Of a stretch of DNA of 6,773 bases, positions 1 to 6,756 are shown piece by piece (the stretch's first letter is position 1; each line of letters opens with the position of its first letter). The notes below the pieces were generated by a model. The model had not been told where the DNA came from, searched no databases, and saw only the letters and a program-made list of their open reading frames with translations. Source of the DNA: Chloroflexota bacterium (GTDB lineage Bacteria > Chloroflexota > Anaerolineae > Anaerolineales > UBA4823); contig JAUWLJ010000112.1 of the NCBI GenBank assembly GCA_030613705.1, forward strand, positions 1 to 6,773, given 5' to 3'. The position numbers were made by a program, and so were the translations under genes.

Positions 1-280
1 AAATCCCTCTCCATCAAAACCAAGCCGGAACTTAAAACCAGTAATTGCGTAGTTAATCTAAGAAGGGGGATCAAACGACCCAGAAAATGATTTACGCTAA
101 CATTGATAAAATAATTTCAACCATTATGGAGAAATATATCTCATCTGGTTTGATTGAGTTGCTGGAGCCTTGATAACGTACCGGGAGATAATTAAGTAAG
201 AATGAATCGATCTGGTTAGAAACTAGTGATATCGACAGTAATGATCGTGAATTTCCACTTACAGAATAAAGGAGATTGTT
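1..280. other. Intergenic stretch with no supportable gene
   Basis: All three forward frames are broken by stops within the first 90 bases, so at most a short tail of an upstream gene could be present, and none is recognisable. A 28-codon open stretch (ATG 87, stop 171-173) has no well-placed Shine-Dalgarno site and is not called. I found no hairpin followed by a T-run and no convincing -35/-10 pair for the downstream aldo/keto reductase. The only clear signal is the ribosome binding site at its right end. Confidence 0.5.
268..274 (+). promoter_or_regulatory. Ribosome binding site of the aldo/keto reductase gene
   Basis: AAAGGAG lies 6 bases before ATG 281. This strong Shine-Dalgarno match fixes the start, which also agrees with the usual N-terminus of the family (a short lead into LGRSGLRVS). 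Confidence 0.8.
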
Positions 281-1306
281 ATGAGATACAAGCTATTAGG
301 TAGAAGTGGGTTGCGAGTATCGGAGCTCTCCCTTGGAACAATGACCTTTGGAGAAGATTGGGGGTGGGGAGCATCAAAAATGGAGAGCCAGAAAATCTTT
401 GAAGCCTTTGCCGAGGCCGGAGGAAATTTTATTGATACAGCTTGTAATTACACAGAAGGGACTAGTGAAAAATATGTTGGTGAGTTTGTAGCTTCAGACC
501 GGGATTATTTTGTTATCGCAACCAAGTACACTCTACGATCCCGAGAGGCGAACTCCATGGACCCAAATGCTGGTGGAAATAATCGTAAAAACTTGATGCG
601 ATCCGTCGAAGCGAGCCTTGAAAGGTTAAATACGGATTACATCGACCTTCTTTACTTGCATATGTGGGATTACACAACCTCCGTTCGGGAAGTGATGCGT
701 GGGTTAGATGATCTCATCAGAGATGGAAAAGTACATTATATTGGTTTCTCAGATACGCCTGCTTATATTGTGGCGAAGGCGAACATGCTGGCGGATTTAC
801 AATCTCTATCACCTGTCGTGGCTATTCAGGTCCCTTATAACCTAACACGACGCGATCCAGAACGAGAGTTATTTCCGATGGCCAAAGAAGAGGACGTTGG
901 AGTTACTGCGTGGGGGTTGTTAGGTGGGGGAGTATTAACCGGTAAATACCGTGACATCAAGGTGGACAAAAGATATGAGAGTGCGAGCGAAGATCGGATG
1001 GCAGTTGCGGATAAAGTTGTCGAAATTGCTGATAAGATTGGTCGCTCCCCGTCTCAAGTCGCGATCAATTGGGTAAGGCAACAACAAGATAAATCTCAAA
1101 TAATTCCGATAATTGGTGCCAGGACACTCGACCAGATTAATGATAATTTGGGAGTTCTCGATTTCAAACTCTCTCCAGATCAATTGCTTGAAATTGGTGA
1201 TCTCTCAGATTTCCAAGTCGGATTTCCTTGGTCATTTTTGCATGAAGAGTATGTTTTGGATCTGGTTCATGGGAAAACATATCCAAATCTTGACCTTCAT
1301 CGCTGA
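281..1306 (+). CDS. Aldo/keto reductase, NADPH-dependent oxidoreductase
   Basis: This is a 341-residue single-domain (beta/alpha)8-barrel reductase, a normal length for the family, predicted cytoplasmic (no signal peptide or membrane segment seen). Such enzymes reduce aldehydes or ketones with NADPH; the substrate cannot be told from sequence. The expected catalytic tetrad is visible: Asp52 (FIDTACNY), Tyr57, Lys82 (IATKY) and His127 (LLYLHMWD). Cofactor-side motifs follow in order: GFSD (155-158), IQVPYN (182-187), the WGLLGGGVLTGKY loop (211-223) and IPIIGART (275-282), which in the family contacts the 2'-phosphate of NADPH. The C-terminus GFPWSFL with a final His-Arg resembles the bacterial YajO/Tas-like or general-stress-protein-like branch. 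The gene stands alone: 280 bases before it and 313 after it hold no other clear gene, and no strong terminator follows. Assignment to the family is secure; a specific role is not. Confidence 0.95.
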   Translation: MRYKLLGRSGLRVSELSLGTMTFGEDWGWGASKMESQKIFEAFAEAGGNFIDTACNYTEGTSEKYVGEFVASDRDYFVIATKYTLRSREANSMDPNAGGNNRKNLMRSVEASLERLNTDYIDLLYLHMWDYTTSVREVMRGLDDLIRDGKVHYIGFSDTPAYIVAKANMLADLQSLSPVVAIQVPYNLTRRDPERELFPMAKEEDVGVTAWGLLGGGVLTGKYRDIKVDKRYESASEDRMAVADKVVEIADKIGRSPSQVAINWVRQQQDKSQIIPIIGARTLDQINDNLGVLDFKLSPDQLLEIGDLSDFQVGFPWSFLHEEYVLDLVHGKTYPNLDLHR

Positions 1307-1333
1307 AAAAATGATTATTAGTATCTTCTAAAT

Positions 1334-1363
1334 GTCAAGTAAATATTGGAAATATACCTTGAC
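1334..1363. repeat. Inverted repeat overlapping the -35 box of the rpoC promoter
   Basis: GTCAAG (1334-1339) is the exact reverse complement of CTTGAC (1358-1363). Inside, ATATT (1343-1347) can pair with AATAT (1351-1355) around a GGA loop, with an unpaired 3/2-base internal loop between the two stems. No T-run follows, so it is a poor terminator for the aldo/keto reductase. The right arm shares TTGAC with the -35 element of the downstream promoter, so it could be an operator; that is inference. Confidence 0.4.
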
Positions 1364-1388
1364 GAAACTGGACAATGATAAGTATAAT
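1359..1388 (+). promoter_or_regulatory. Housekeeping-type promoter for rpoC
   Basis: TTGACG (1359-1364; 5 of 6 to the TTGACA consensus) and a perfect TATAAT (1383-1388) are separated by 18 bases. Transcription should start at about 1394-1397, giving rpoC an untranslated leader of roughly 225 nt. It is the best promoter match in the window and lies between two genes of the same strand, so rpoC need not depend on an upstream operon. Confidence 0.75.
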
Positions 1389-1396
1389 TCTGGCAC

Positions 1397-1456
1397 ATGT
1401 TGAATAACGAGATGACAACACGCTGTGAGCGTTTGAGAGAGAGTCTCAATCGCTAG
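1397..1456 (+). CDS. Possible 19-codon leader ORF upstream of rpoC
   Basis: ATG 1397 opens a 19-codon frame (reads MLNNEMTTRCERLRESLNR) closed by TAG 1454-1456. The ATG lies 8 bases after the -10 box, essentially at the predicted transcription start, so it would be translated, if at all, from a leaderless or nearly leaderless 5' end; there is no Shine-Dalgarno site. The peptide is rich in Arg and Glu and resembles no family I know. Its stop codon coincides with the end of the leader hairpin, the geometry expected of a translation-sensed attenuator. A chance ORF this short is quite possible. Confidence 0.22.
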   Translation: MLNNEMTTRCERLRESLNR

Positions 1457-1460
1457 TTTT
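1420..1460 (+). promoter_or_regulatory. Leader hairpin with alternative fold; candidate attenuator
   Basis: AGCG (1428-1431) plus TTGAGA (1433-1438) can pair with TCTCAA (1444-1449) plus CGCT (1451-1454): 10 base pairs, one U-U mismatch and a 5-base loop. The stem is followed by AGTTTTGGTTTGG, a T-rich but interrupted run. The same AGCG can instead close a smaller hairpin, ACGCT-gtg-AGCGT (1420-1432). The two folds exclude each other. This suggests a conditional structure, perhaps an attenuator. The pairing is seen in the sequence; the function is inference. Confidence 0.33.
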
Positions 1461-1604
1461 GGTTTGGTTATTAAATAAAATACTTAATCAATTTATTCCC
1501 TTAGATCATTGGATATAACCCGTTTCAGGTGATAAACAGCTTGAATACTTTGCTGTATGGGGGAATTGTTGCCTTTATTGGATTTATGTAATTAGAAGAG
1601 TAAT

Positions 1605-1612
1605 AAAGGAGG
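1605..1612 (+). promoter_or_regulatory. Ribosome binding site of rpoC
   Basis: AAAGGAGG is a near-perfect anti-16S match 7 bases before GTG 1620. It decides for this GTG start over any internal ATG. Confidence 0.85.
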
Positions 1613-1619
1613 CTCACGA

Positions 1620-4600
1620 GTGGAAACCAAAGGGTTAACCTCTCTCCGCATCAGTTTGGCTTCACCAGAGACAATTCGAAGTTGGTCATATGGTGAGGTG
1701 CTCAAACCTGAGACAATTAATTATCGGCGCCTGCGACCGGAAAAAGATGGGTTATTTTGTGAGGCTATTTTCGGTCCAACCCGCGATTGGCAGTGCTACT
1801 GTGGAAAGTACAAGAATATTCGCTACAAAGGTATCGTTTGTGACAAGTGTGGGGTAGAGGTCACGCGTTCTTCCGTTCGTCGAGAACGAATGGGGCACAT
1901 CGATTTAGCTGCTCCGGTGGCTCACGTATGGTATACACGGCGAGTCCCCTCATATTTAGGATTGCTTCTTGATATTTCTCGCCGCAATCTGGACCGTGTT
2001 CTTTATTTTGCCCAATATGTAGTCACCTATGTTGATGAAGAAGCCCGACAAAAGGCGTTGAAACGTCTCGAAGATAAGATCTCTGCTGTTGAACAAGAAC
2101 AGATTGAACAGATCAATTCCAAGATTAATGAAGTAAAGATTGGACGAGATAATCGCGTACAAGAGCTGGAAGAACGAAAAAAAGAGATTGAAGCGAAATT
2201 CGATGAGGTCATTGCCGAAAAACTAGATCCGATCATCAAGGCGGGACAAAGGCTTGATCAGAATATACAAGAGGATATGGGCTCGAAGCCGCGAGCCGCA
2301 ATTCACTTCCCGGATACAGAGATAGTTGTTGTTAAAGCGAATGAAACCATCGCCACCAAGCACATCTCCAAAGTTCAAAAGATCGTAAAAGACCAGTTGG
2401 AGGGTTTGGAGGGTGGATTAAAAGAACAGAAGCAAGTGGAACTCGATCAAGTAGATCTAGAACTTGAGAGCATTCGCGCTCAGGCAGATTTGGATTTGGA
2501 AGCCCTTCGCAATCAGCATGAAGATGAAGCTGCTGCAGCTCGAGATCAGAATACTCGCTTGCGCGATGAACTAATTGAACTTCGACCGCTCACCTTTATG
2601 GGTGAAAACCGATACAGGGAATTGAAGTCGCGCTGGGGGCAGGTATTCCGAGCAGATATGGGTGCAGAAGCGTTTTATGATATTTTACGGAGAATTGATC
2701 TCGATAAACTTTCCGAAGAGCTTTGGAACGAAGTCCGCACCTCCCGAAGTAAGCAGAAAAGGAAGAAGGCAACCAAGCGATTAAAAGTAGTCGAAGCGTT
2801 TCGCCGATCCGGGAACCAATCCGAATGGATGATTCTTGCAGTCCTACCGGTGATCCCGCCCGATTTACGCCCCATGGTTCAACTTGATGGGGGTCGATTT
2901 GCGACATCCGACCTGAACGATTTGTATCGCCGGGTAATCAATCGCAATAATCGTTTAAAACGTCTCTTAGAGTTAGGTGCACCAGATGTGATCGTCCGCA
3001 ATGAAAAGCGCATGCTCCAAGAAGCAGTAGATTCGTTGATCGACAATTCTCAACGAGGTAAAGCACTCTCCCGACGAGGACGAAGGGAGCTGAAATCGCT
3101 CAGCGATATGCTCAAGGGAAAGAAAGGTCGTTTCCGTAGAAATCTTCTTGGAAAACGAGTTGATTATTCAGGACGATCTGTAATCGTGGTCGGACCTAAT
3201 TTGAAACTTGACCAATGCGGTTTACCAAAGAGTATGGCGCTCGAATTATACCGGCCGTTTGTAATCTCTCGCCTGGTATCACACAATTATGCAGCTAATG
3301 TACGTGGTGCGAAACGCTTCATAGAACGCAACCGTCCAGAAGTGTGGGAAGTCTTGGAAGAGGTGATCAAAGAGAGACCAGTATTGCTCAACCGTGCCCC
3401 AACTCTCCATCGATTGGGTATCCAGGCTTTTGAACCAACACTGATTGAAGGCAGTGCAATTCAATTACACCCACTTGTGACCACTGCATTCAATGCTGAC
3501 TTCGATGGGGACCAGATGGCCGTTCATGTACCCTTATCTCAGAAAGCTGTTTGGGAAGCCCGCCAGTTAATGCTTTCTTCTCGCAATTTGCTTAAACCGG
3601 CCGATGGTGAACCTATCATCAGTCCATCAAAAGATATTGTCTTAGGCGTCTACTATCTGACTACCGAGGGTGCTGATAAAAAACATCCAGGTGATGGGCG
3701 TATCTTTGGGACAATGGATGAAGTCGAAATGGCTTATCAATTAGACCAGGTTGAAGTGCATACAAAAATCAAGCTTTACTCTTCGACTTGGTATGATGAT
3801 GAAGGTACTCGCCTAGCTGAGCCGGAATTTCGTTTAATCGATACAACTATTGGCCGCGTGCTTTTCAATCAGGTTTTGCCAGAAGAGGTCCAGTTCGTAA
3901 ATCAGGTATTAGATAAAGGTGGCCTGAAAGATTTAGTGGCCGAGTTACATGAGATCGTTGGAGAGGCTGGTACACCTGAAGTCGCTGACAAGATTAAGGA
4001 TATTGGGTTTGCATATGCCACCCAATCTGGTATCACATTGGCTGTATCTGATATCACCATACCAGAGGAAAAGGGTGAGATCATTGCAGATTCTTTGCAA
4101 CAGGCTGAAGGGATCCAGCGAGACTTTCGCCGGGGTTTACTTACAGAGCATGAGCAGAATGAACGGCTGATCGAGATCTGGCAAAAAACCACCATTGATC
4201 TATCTGATAGCGTTAAAAAGACGCTGGACCCGAATGGTAATTTGGCTACGATGGCAAATTCGGGTGCCACAAAAGGTGGGTACCAGCCAATTTCCCAGTT
4301 GGCGGGAATGCGCGGTTTGATGGCTGATCCTTCTGGTCGTATCATTCCACTTCCAATCCGATCAAACTTCCGTGAGGGTTTGACAGCACTTGAATACTTC
4401 ATATCCACTCATGGTGCCCGCAAAGGTCTTGCAGACACAGCACTGAGAACAGCTGATGCTGGCTATTTGACTCGCCGCCTGGTCGATATTGCCCAGGATG
4501 TGATTATCAATGACGAGGATTGCGAAACCCTCGAAGGGTTGACCATCAGAAAATCTGATGATATTGCTGGACAATCGATGGGCAATCGGATTTATGCTCG

Positions 4601-5930
4601 CTATGCTGCTGCACCGGTCATTGATCTAAGTACAGGTGAGGTTTTGGTCGATCGTGATGAGATGATTAACCAGGATCAAGTACGACGCATCACTGACGCG
4701 GATATAGATGAGGTTCTCGTCCGCTCACCCTTGACCTGCCAGTTGGGTCATGGAATCTGTGCAAAATGTTATGGCAAGGATTTGGGACGAGGCAAACTGG
4801 TTGAGGTCGGTTCCGCGGTAGGTATTGTTGCGGCTCAATCAATTGGTGAACCCGGGACTCAGTTGACTCTGCGAACTTTCCATACTGGTGGTGTTGCTGC
4901 CGTTGGAGATATCACGACTGGTTTACCACGTGTAGAAGAGCTTTTCGAAGCGCGCAAGACTCCCAAAGGCGAAGCTGTTGTCACTGAAATAGCCGGAGCC
5001 GCTTTCGTGGAGCAATCTGACAGATATAGTGATTTAAGAGTTGTCCGTGTTGAACACAGCGAAATGATCAGCGAAGAATATGATCTTCCTGCCGGGTACA
5101 CAATCACTGTCAAGGATGGGGGTGAAGTCAAAAAAGGTGAAATTCTCGCAAGCCTTGAAGAGGCAACGATTACAGCTCAGAATGCTGGTAAGGTTCGCGT
5201 TGAGCCAACGGATGACAATGAAAACGAAAAAGTTATCGTTTCATATGAAGTTCGGCAAGAAGAGGAGTATGAGATTCCTAGTAATTCCCGCTTACTGGTT
5301 AAGAGTGGTGATCATGTTGAACCGGGGCAGCCATTGACCGAAGGATCGTTGAATCCACACATAATCTTGCGAATTCAAGGTCGGTTAGAGTGCCAGAAAT
5401 ACTTGCTTTCCGAAGTTCAAAAAGTATATCGTTCCCAAGGGCAGAACATCAACGATAAGCACTTTGAGGTCATAATCCGAAAGATGATGTCCAAGGTTCA
5501 AATCACTCATCCTGGAGACACGAAGTTATTACCGGAAGATCTCTTGGATTACCTTAAATTAAAAAAAGAAAATGAGCGCCTTTTGGGTGAAAATCTCCAA
5601 CCTGCCAGATACATTGAAGTCTTGCTGGGTATTACTAAAGCTTCTCTAAGTACCGAATCTTTCCTATCTGCTTCATCGTTTCAGCACACGATCAAGGTGC
5701 TTGCTCAAGCAGCTATTGCAGCTTCTGAGGATGACCTGTACGGATTGAAAGAGAATGTTATTATCGGTAAATTAATCCCAGCTGGGACAGGATTTGTTCC
5801 CGGTCGCTTTGATGAGGAAGAGCTGGAAGATGTGCTCCAAGAAGAGGAAGAGCTGGAAGAAACAATTCTCGCAGAAGCTCTATCTGAAGATAGTGTAGGA
5901 GCGACACCACCTCCCATAGCTGCAGATTAA
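1620..5930 (+). CDS. rpoC: DNA-directed RNA polymerase subunit beta'
   Basis: This is a complete 1436-residue beta' subunit of the core RNA polymerase (alpha2-beta-beta'-omega), which holds the catalytic magnesium and most of the DNA clamp. In order: a four-cysteine N-terminal zinc finger (Cys59, Cys61, Cys74, Cys77); a long coiled-coil-rich insertion (about 140-325); the sigma-binding clamp helices (about 431-476, including [13 protein letters not shown]); KRVDYSGRS (512-520); the catalytic NADFDGD (625-631, with Asp627, Asp629 and Asp631); the bridge helix (about 925-956); the second zinc site (Cys968, Cys1040, Cys1047, Cys1050); and the trigger loop (LRTFHTGG, His1088) without the large insertion of E. 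coli. The protein ends in an acidic tail (1398-1436). Relative to E. coli numbering as I recall it, the catalytic region is shifted by about 167 residues, nearly all due to the N-terminal insertion. The start is GTG with a strong Shine-Dalgarno site. It has its own promoter and terminator, and no rpoB precedes it in this window. Confidence 0.98.
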   Translation: METKGLTSLRISLASPETIRSWSYGEVLKPETINYRRLRPEKDGLFCEAIFGPTRDWQCYCGKYKNIRYKGIVCDKCGVEVTRSSVRRERMGHIDLAAPVAHVWYTRRVPSYLGLLLDISRRNLDRVLYFAQYVVTYVDEEARQKALKRLEDKISAVEQEQIEQINSKINEVKIGRDNRVQELEERKKEIEAKFDEVIAEKLDPIIKAGQRLDQNIQEDMGSKPRAAIHFPDTEIVVVKANETIATKHISKVQKIVKDQLEGLEGGLKEQKQVELDQVDLELESIRAQADLDLEALRNQHEDEAAAARDQNTRLRDELIELRPLTFMGENRYRELKSRWGQVFRADMGAEAFYDILRRIDLDKLSEELWNEVRTSRSKQKRKKATKRLKVVEAFRRSGNQSEWMILAVLPVIPPDLRPMVQLDGGRFATSDLNDLYRRVINRNNRLKRLLELGAPDVIVRNEKRMLQEAVDSLIDNSQRGKALSRRGRRELKSLSDMLKGKKGRFRRNLLGKRVDYSGRSVIVVGPNLKLDQCGLPKSMALELYRPFVISRLVSHNYAANVRGAKRFIERNRPEVWEVLEEVIKERPVLLNRAPTLHRLGIQAFEPTLIEGSAIQLHPLVTTAFNADFDGDQMAVHVPLSQKAVWEARQLMLSSRNLLKPADGEPIISPSKDIVLGVYYLTTEGADKKHPGDGRIFGTMDEVEMAYQLDQVEVHTKIKLYSSTWYDDEGTRLAEPEFRLIDTTIGRVLFNQVLPEEVQFVNQVLDKGGLKDLVAELHEIVGEAGTPEVADKIKDIGFAYATQSGITLAVSDITIPEEKGEIIADSLQQAEGIQRDFRRGLLTEHEQNERLIEIWQKTTIDLSDSVKKTLDPNGNLATMANSGATKGGYQPISQLAGMRGLMADPSGRIIPLPIRSNFREGLTALEYFISTHGARKGLADTALRTADAGYLTRRLVDIAQDVIINDEDCETLEGLTIRKSDDIAGQSMGNRIYARYAAAPVIDLSTGEVLVDRDEMINQDQVRRITDADIDEVLVRSPLTCQLGHGICAKCYGKDLGRGKLVEVGSAVGIVAAQSIGEPGTQLTLRTFHTGGVAAVGDITTGLPRVEELFEARKTPKGEAVVTEIAGAAFVEQSDRYSDLRVVRVEHSEMISEEYDLPAGYTITVKDGGEVKKGEILASLEEATITAQNAGKVRVEPTDDNENEKVIVSYEVRQEEEYEIPSNSRLLVKSGDHVEPGQPLTEGSLNPHIILRIQGRLECQKYLLSEVQKVYRSQGQNINDKHFEVIIRKMMSKVQITHPGDTKLLPEDLLDYLKLKKENERLLGENLQPARYIEVLLGITKASLSTESFLSASSFQHTIKVLAQAAIAASEDDLYGLKENVIIGKLIPAGTGFVPGRFDEEELEDVLQEEEELEETILAEALSEDSVGATPPPIAAD
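5811..5870 (+). repeat. Tandem 30-bp repeat in the acidic tail of rpoC
   Basis: GAGGAAGAGCTGGAAGA occurs at 5814-5830 and again, exactly, at 5844-5860. With GAT or GAA before it, each copy extends to 20 bases with one mismatch. The period is 30 bases, or ten codons, and keeps frame: [10 protein letters not shown] (1398-1407) followed by [10 protein letters not shown] (1408-1417). It looks like a duplication of a Glu-rich decapeptide, later diverged in its second half. Confidence 0.7.
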
Positions 5931-5949
5931 CAAGAATTCCAGTAGTTTT

Positions 5950-5996
5950 ATTAATAATCCCGCCAAGATTTTCCTTGGCGGGATTATTAATTTTGT
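5950..5996 (+). terminator. Intrinsic terminator of rpoC
   Basis: An 18-bp perfect stem pairs 5950-5967 with 5974-5991 around the 6-base loop ATTTTC. The loop-side half is GC-rich (CCCGCCAAG with CTTGGCGGG), the base is AT-rich, and TTTTGT follows. It begins 19 bases after the rpoC stop. No matching T-run lies on the other side, so it acts in the + direction, and it separates rpoC from the sigma factor unit. Confidence 0.92.
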
Positions 5997-6054
5997 AACA
6001 GCATTATATAAGTTTAATATGGTCAATGACATAACCAAGACCGATCTTACTTCA

Positions 6055-6080
6055 TGCAACTTTTCCTAAAAATCCACGTA
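6055..6080 (+). promoter_or_regulatory. Possible ECF-type promoter before the sigma factor gene
   Basis: TGCAAC (6055-6060), then exactly 16 bases, then CGTA (6077-6080). This is one base off the TGAAAC-N16-CGTA pattern known for Bacillus ECF sigma factor W, and AAC in the -35 is the general ECF signature. Transcription would start near 6087. ECF genes often control their own promoter, which fits the position. CGTA also overlaps a TATACT (6079-6084) that could be a housekeeping -10, but no good -35 accompanies it. The motif is short and the lineage is distant from Bacillus, so this is tentative. Confidence 0.35.
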
Positions 6081-6102
6081 TACTTAATTAGAGTGAGAAA
6101 AA

Positions 6103-6128
6103 GTGACTGCTATGATTATGGTAGTCAC
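6103..6128. repeat. 26-base palindrome in the 5' region of the sigma factor gene
   Basis: GTGACT (6103-6108) and AGTCAC (6123-6128) are exact inverted arms. Between them the pairing continues to the centre with G-U wobbles at three positions, so as RNA nearly all of the 26 bases can form one hairpin. No T-run follows. It lies between the candidate promoter and the preferred start codon, so it could be an operator in DNA or a hairpin in the mRNA leader. Confidence 0.45.
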
Positions 6129-6150
6129 CCTAATAATTGGTATGGTCAAC

Positions 6151-6155
6151 GGGAG
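6151..6155 (+). promoter_or_regulatory. Ribosome binding site that decides the sigma factor start
   Basis: GGGAG lies 7 bases before GTG 6163. The alternative in-frame starts, GTG 6103, ATG 6112, ATG 6118 and ATG 6142, lack a comparable site (only a weak GAG precedes 6103). Confidence 0.55.
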
Positions 6156-6162
6156 CAATGCA

Positions 6163-6756
6163 GTGCCGGAAGAGGAATCGGAAAAGTTAATTCTGGCTCA
6201 AAAAGGAGATACGCAAGCATTCACAGAATTAGTGGATGCATACCAGGTTGCTGTATACAACTTATGCTATCGCATGTTAGGAGATCCTTACGAAGCTGAG
6301 GATGCAGCACAAGAGACTTTCATCCGTGCTTATAAAGCAATGAAGACCTTTGATAGAAAACGATCATTTTCAACCTGGTTATTATCGATTGCTGCTCATT
6401 ATTGTATAGATCAGCTCCGCCGAAAACGTTTGAACATTACTCACTTTGAGGATAATCCATTTCTCGATATACCAGATCCTGGACCTAATCCGGAAGCATC
6501 ACTCTTTGAGAATGAACAGCAAAATCGAGTACGTTCACTCTTGAATGTCCTCAGCGAAACAGATAGAGCGGCAATGATTATGTTTTATTGGTATGAGTTT
6601 TCATACGAAGAAATAGCGAGTGCCTTAGATCTAACTATCAGTGCAGTAAAGAGTCGCATGCATAGAGCTAGGGTGCAACTCGCAAAGACCTGGACGGATC
6701 AAAAACAAACCTTGTCAGGTTTGGAAAGGCAATCTTATGGGTCACAAGCCCTTTGA
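6163..6756 (+). CDS. ECF-family RNA polymerase sigma factor (sigma-70 type)
   Basis: It redirects core RNA polymerase to a specific set of promoters, usually in response to an envelope or other external signal. From GTG 6163 the protein has 197 residues, typical for the ECF group. Region 2 (about 20-90) includes LGDPYEAEDAAQETFIRAY, which contacts core and the -10, and ends in the basic DQLRRKR. A Pro/Asp-rich linker follows (about 95-120). Region 4 (about 122-175) holds the helix-turn-helix FSYEEIASALDLTISAVKSRMHRAR for the -35. Regions 1 and 3 are absent, as in all ECF factors. A longer form from GTG 6103 would add 20 residues (MTAMIMVVTLIIGMVNGSNA) that no ECF factor needs; the shorter start has the better Shine-Dalgarno site. 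The next gene overlaps its end by 20 bases, as sigma/anti-sigma pairs often do. Family is certain; regulon unknown. Confidence 0.93.
   Translation: MPEEESEKLILAQKGDTQAFTELVDAYQVAVYNLCYRMLGDPYEAEDAAQETFIRAYKAMKTFDRKRSFSTWLLSIAAHYCIDQLRRKRLNITHFEDNPFLDIPDPGPNPEASLFENEQQNRVRSLLNVLSETDRAAMIMFYWYEFSYEEIASALDLTISAVKSRMHRARVQLAKTWTDQKQTLSGLERQSYGSQAL

Larger units (their letters stand above)
1395..1619 (+). other. Long 5' leader of rpoC mRNA
   Basis: From the predicted transcription start to the GTG of rpoC there are about 225 bases. The first third holds a possible 19-codon ORF and a hairpin. The middle (about 1457-1500) is strongly AT-rich and starts with a T/G-rich run. Nearer the gene, ACAGC (1536-1540) can pair with GCTGT (1552-1556) in a weak 5-bp stem. 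I do not recognise a known riboswitch or ribosomal-protein leader. The length suggests post-initiation control but does not prove it. Confidence 0.45.

Noticed and set aside
87..173. A 28-codon open stretch upstream of the aldo/keto reductase (ATG 87, also ATG 126)
   Set aside because: No Shine-Dalgarno site at usable distance before either ATG and no recognisable protein family; length is within chance.
1566..1594. TTGTTG-N17-TAATTA as a second promoter close to rpoC
   Set aside because: The -10 matches poorly and the start would fall at or near the Shine-Dalgarno site; the promoter at 1359-1388 is far better.
3902..4408. A 168-codon open frame on the minus strand inside rpoC
   Set aside because: It lies fully antisense to a strongly conserved coding region, and its product resembles no known family. 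It is a by-product of rpoC codon use. The other open frames opposite or across rpoC and the aldo/keto reductase are rejected for the same reason.
5705..5917. A minus-strand open frame with a serine-rich product at the end of rpoC
   Set aside because: The serine runs are simply the complement of the Glu codons in the acidic tail of beta'.
5993..6020. TTGTAA-N16-TAATAT as a housekeeping promoter for the sigma factor
   Set aside because: The -35 overlaps the terminator tail, the -10 matches only 4 of 6 bases, and the region is AT-rich, so such matches are expected by chance.
6103..6162. N-terminal extension of the sigma factor with a hydrophobic stretch that could look like a signal or membrane segment
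   Set aside because: ECF sigma factors normally begin close to the residues encoded from 6163, GGGAG is placed for GTG 6163, and the extension would cover the palindrome. It is best read as untranslated, though ATG 6142 cannot be excluded.
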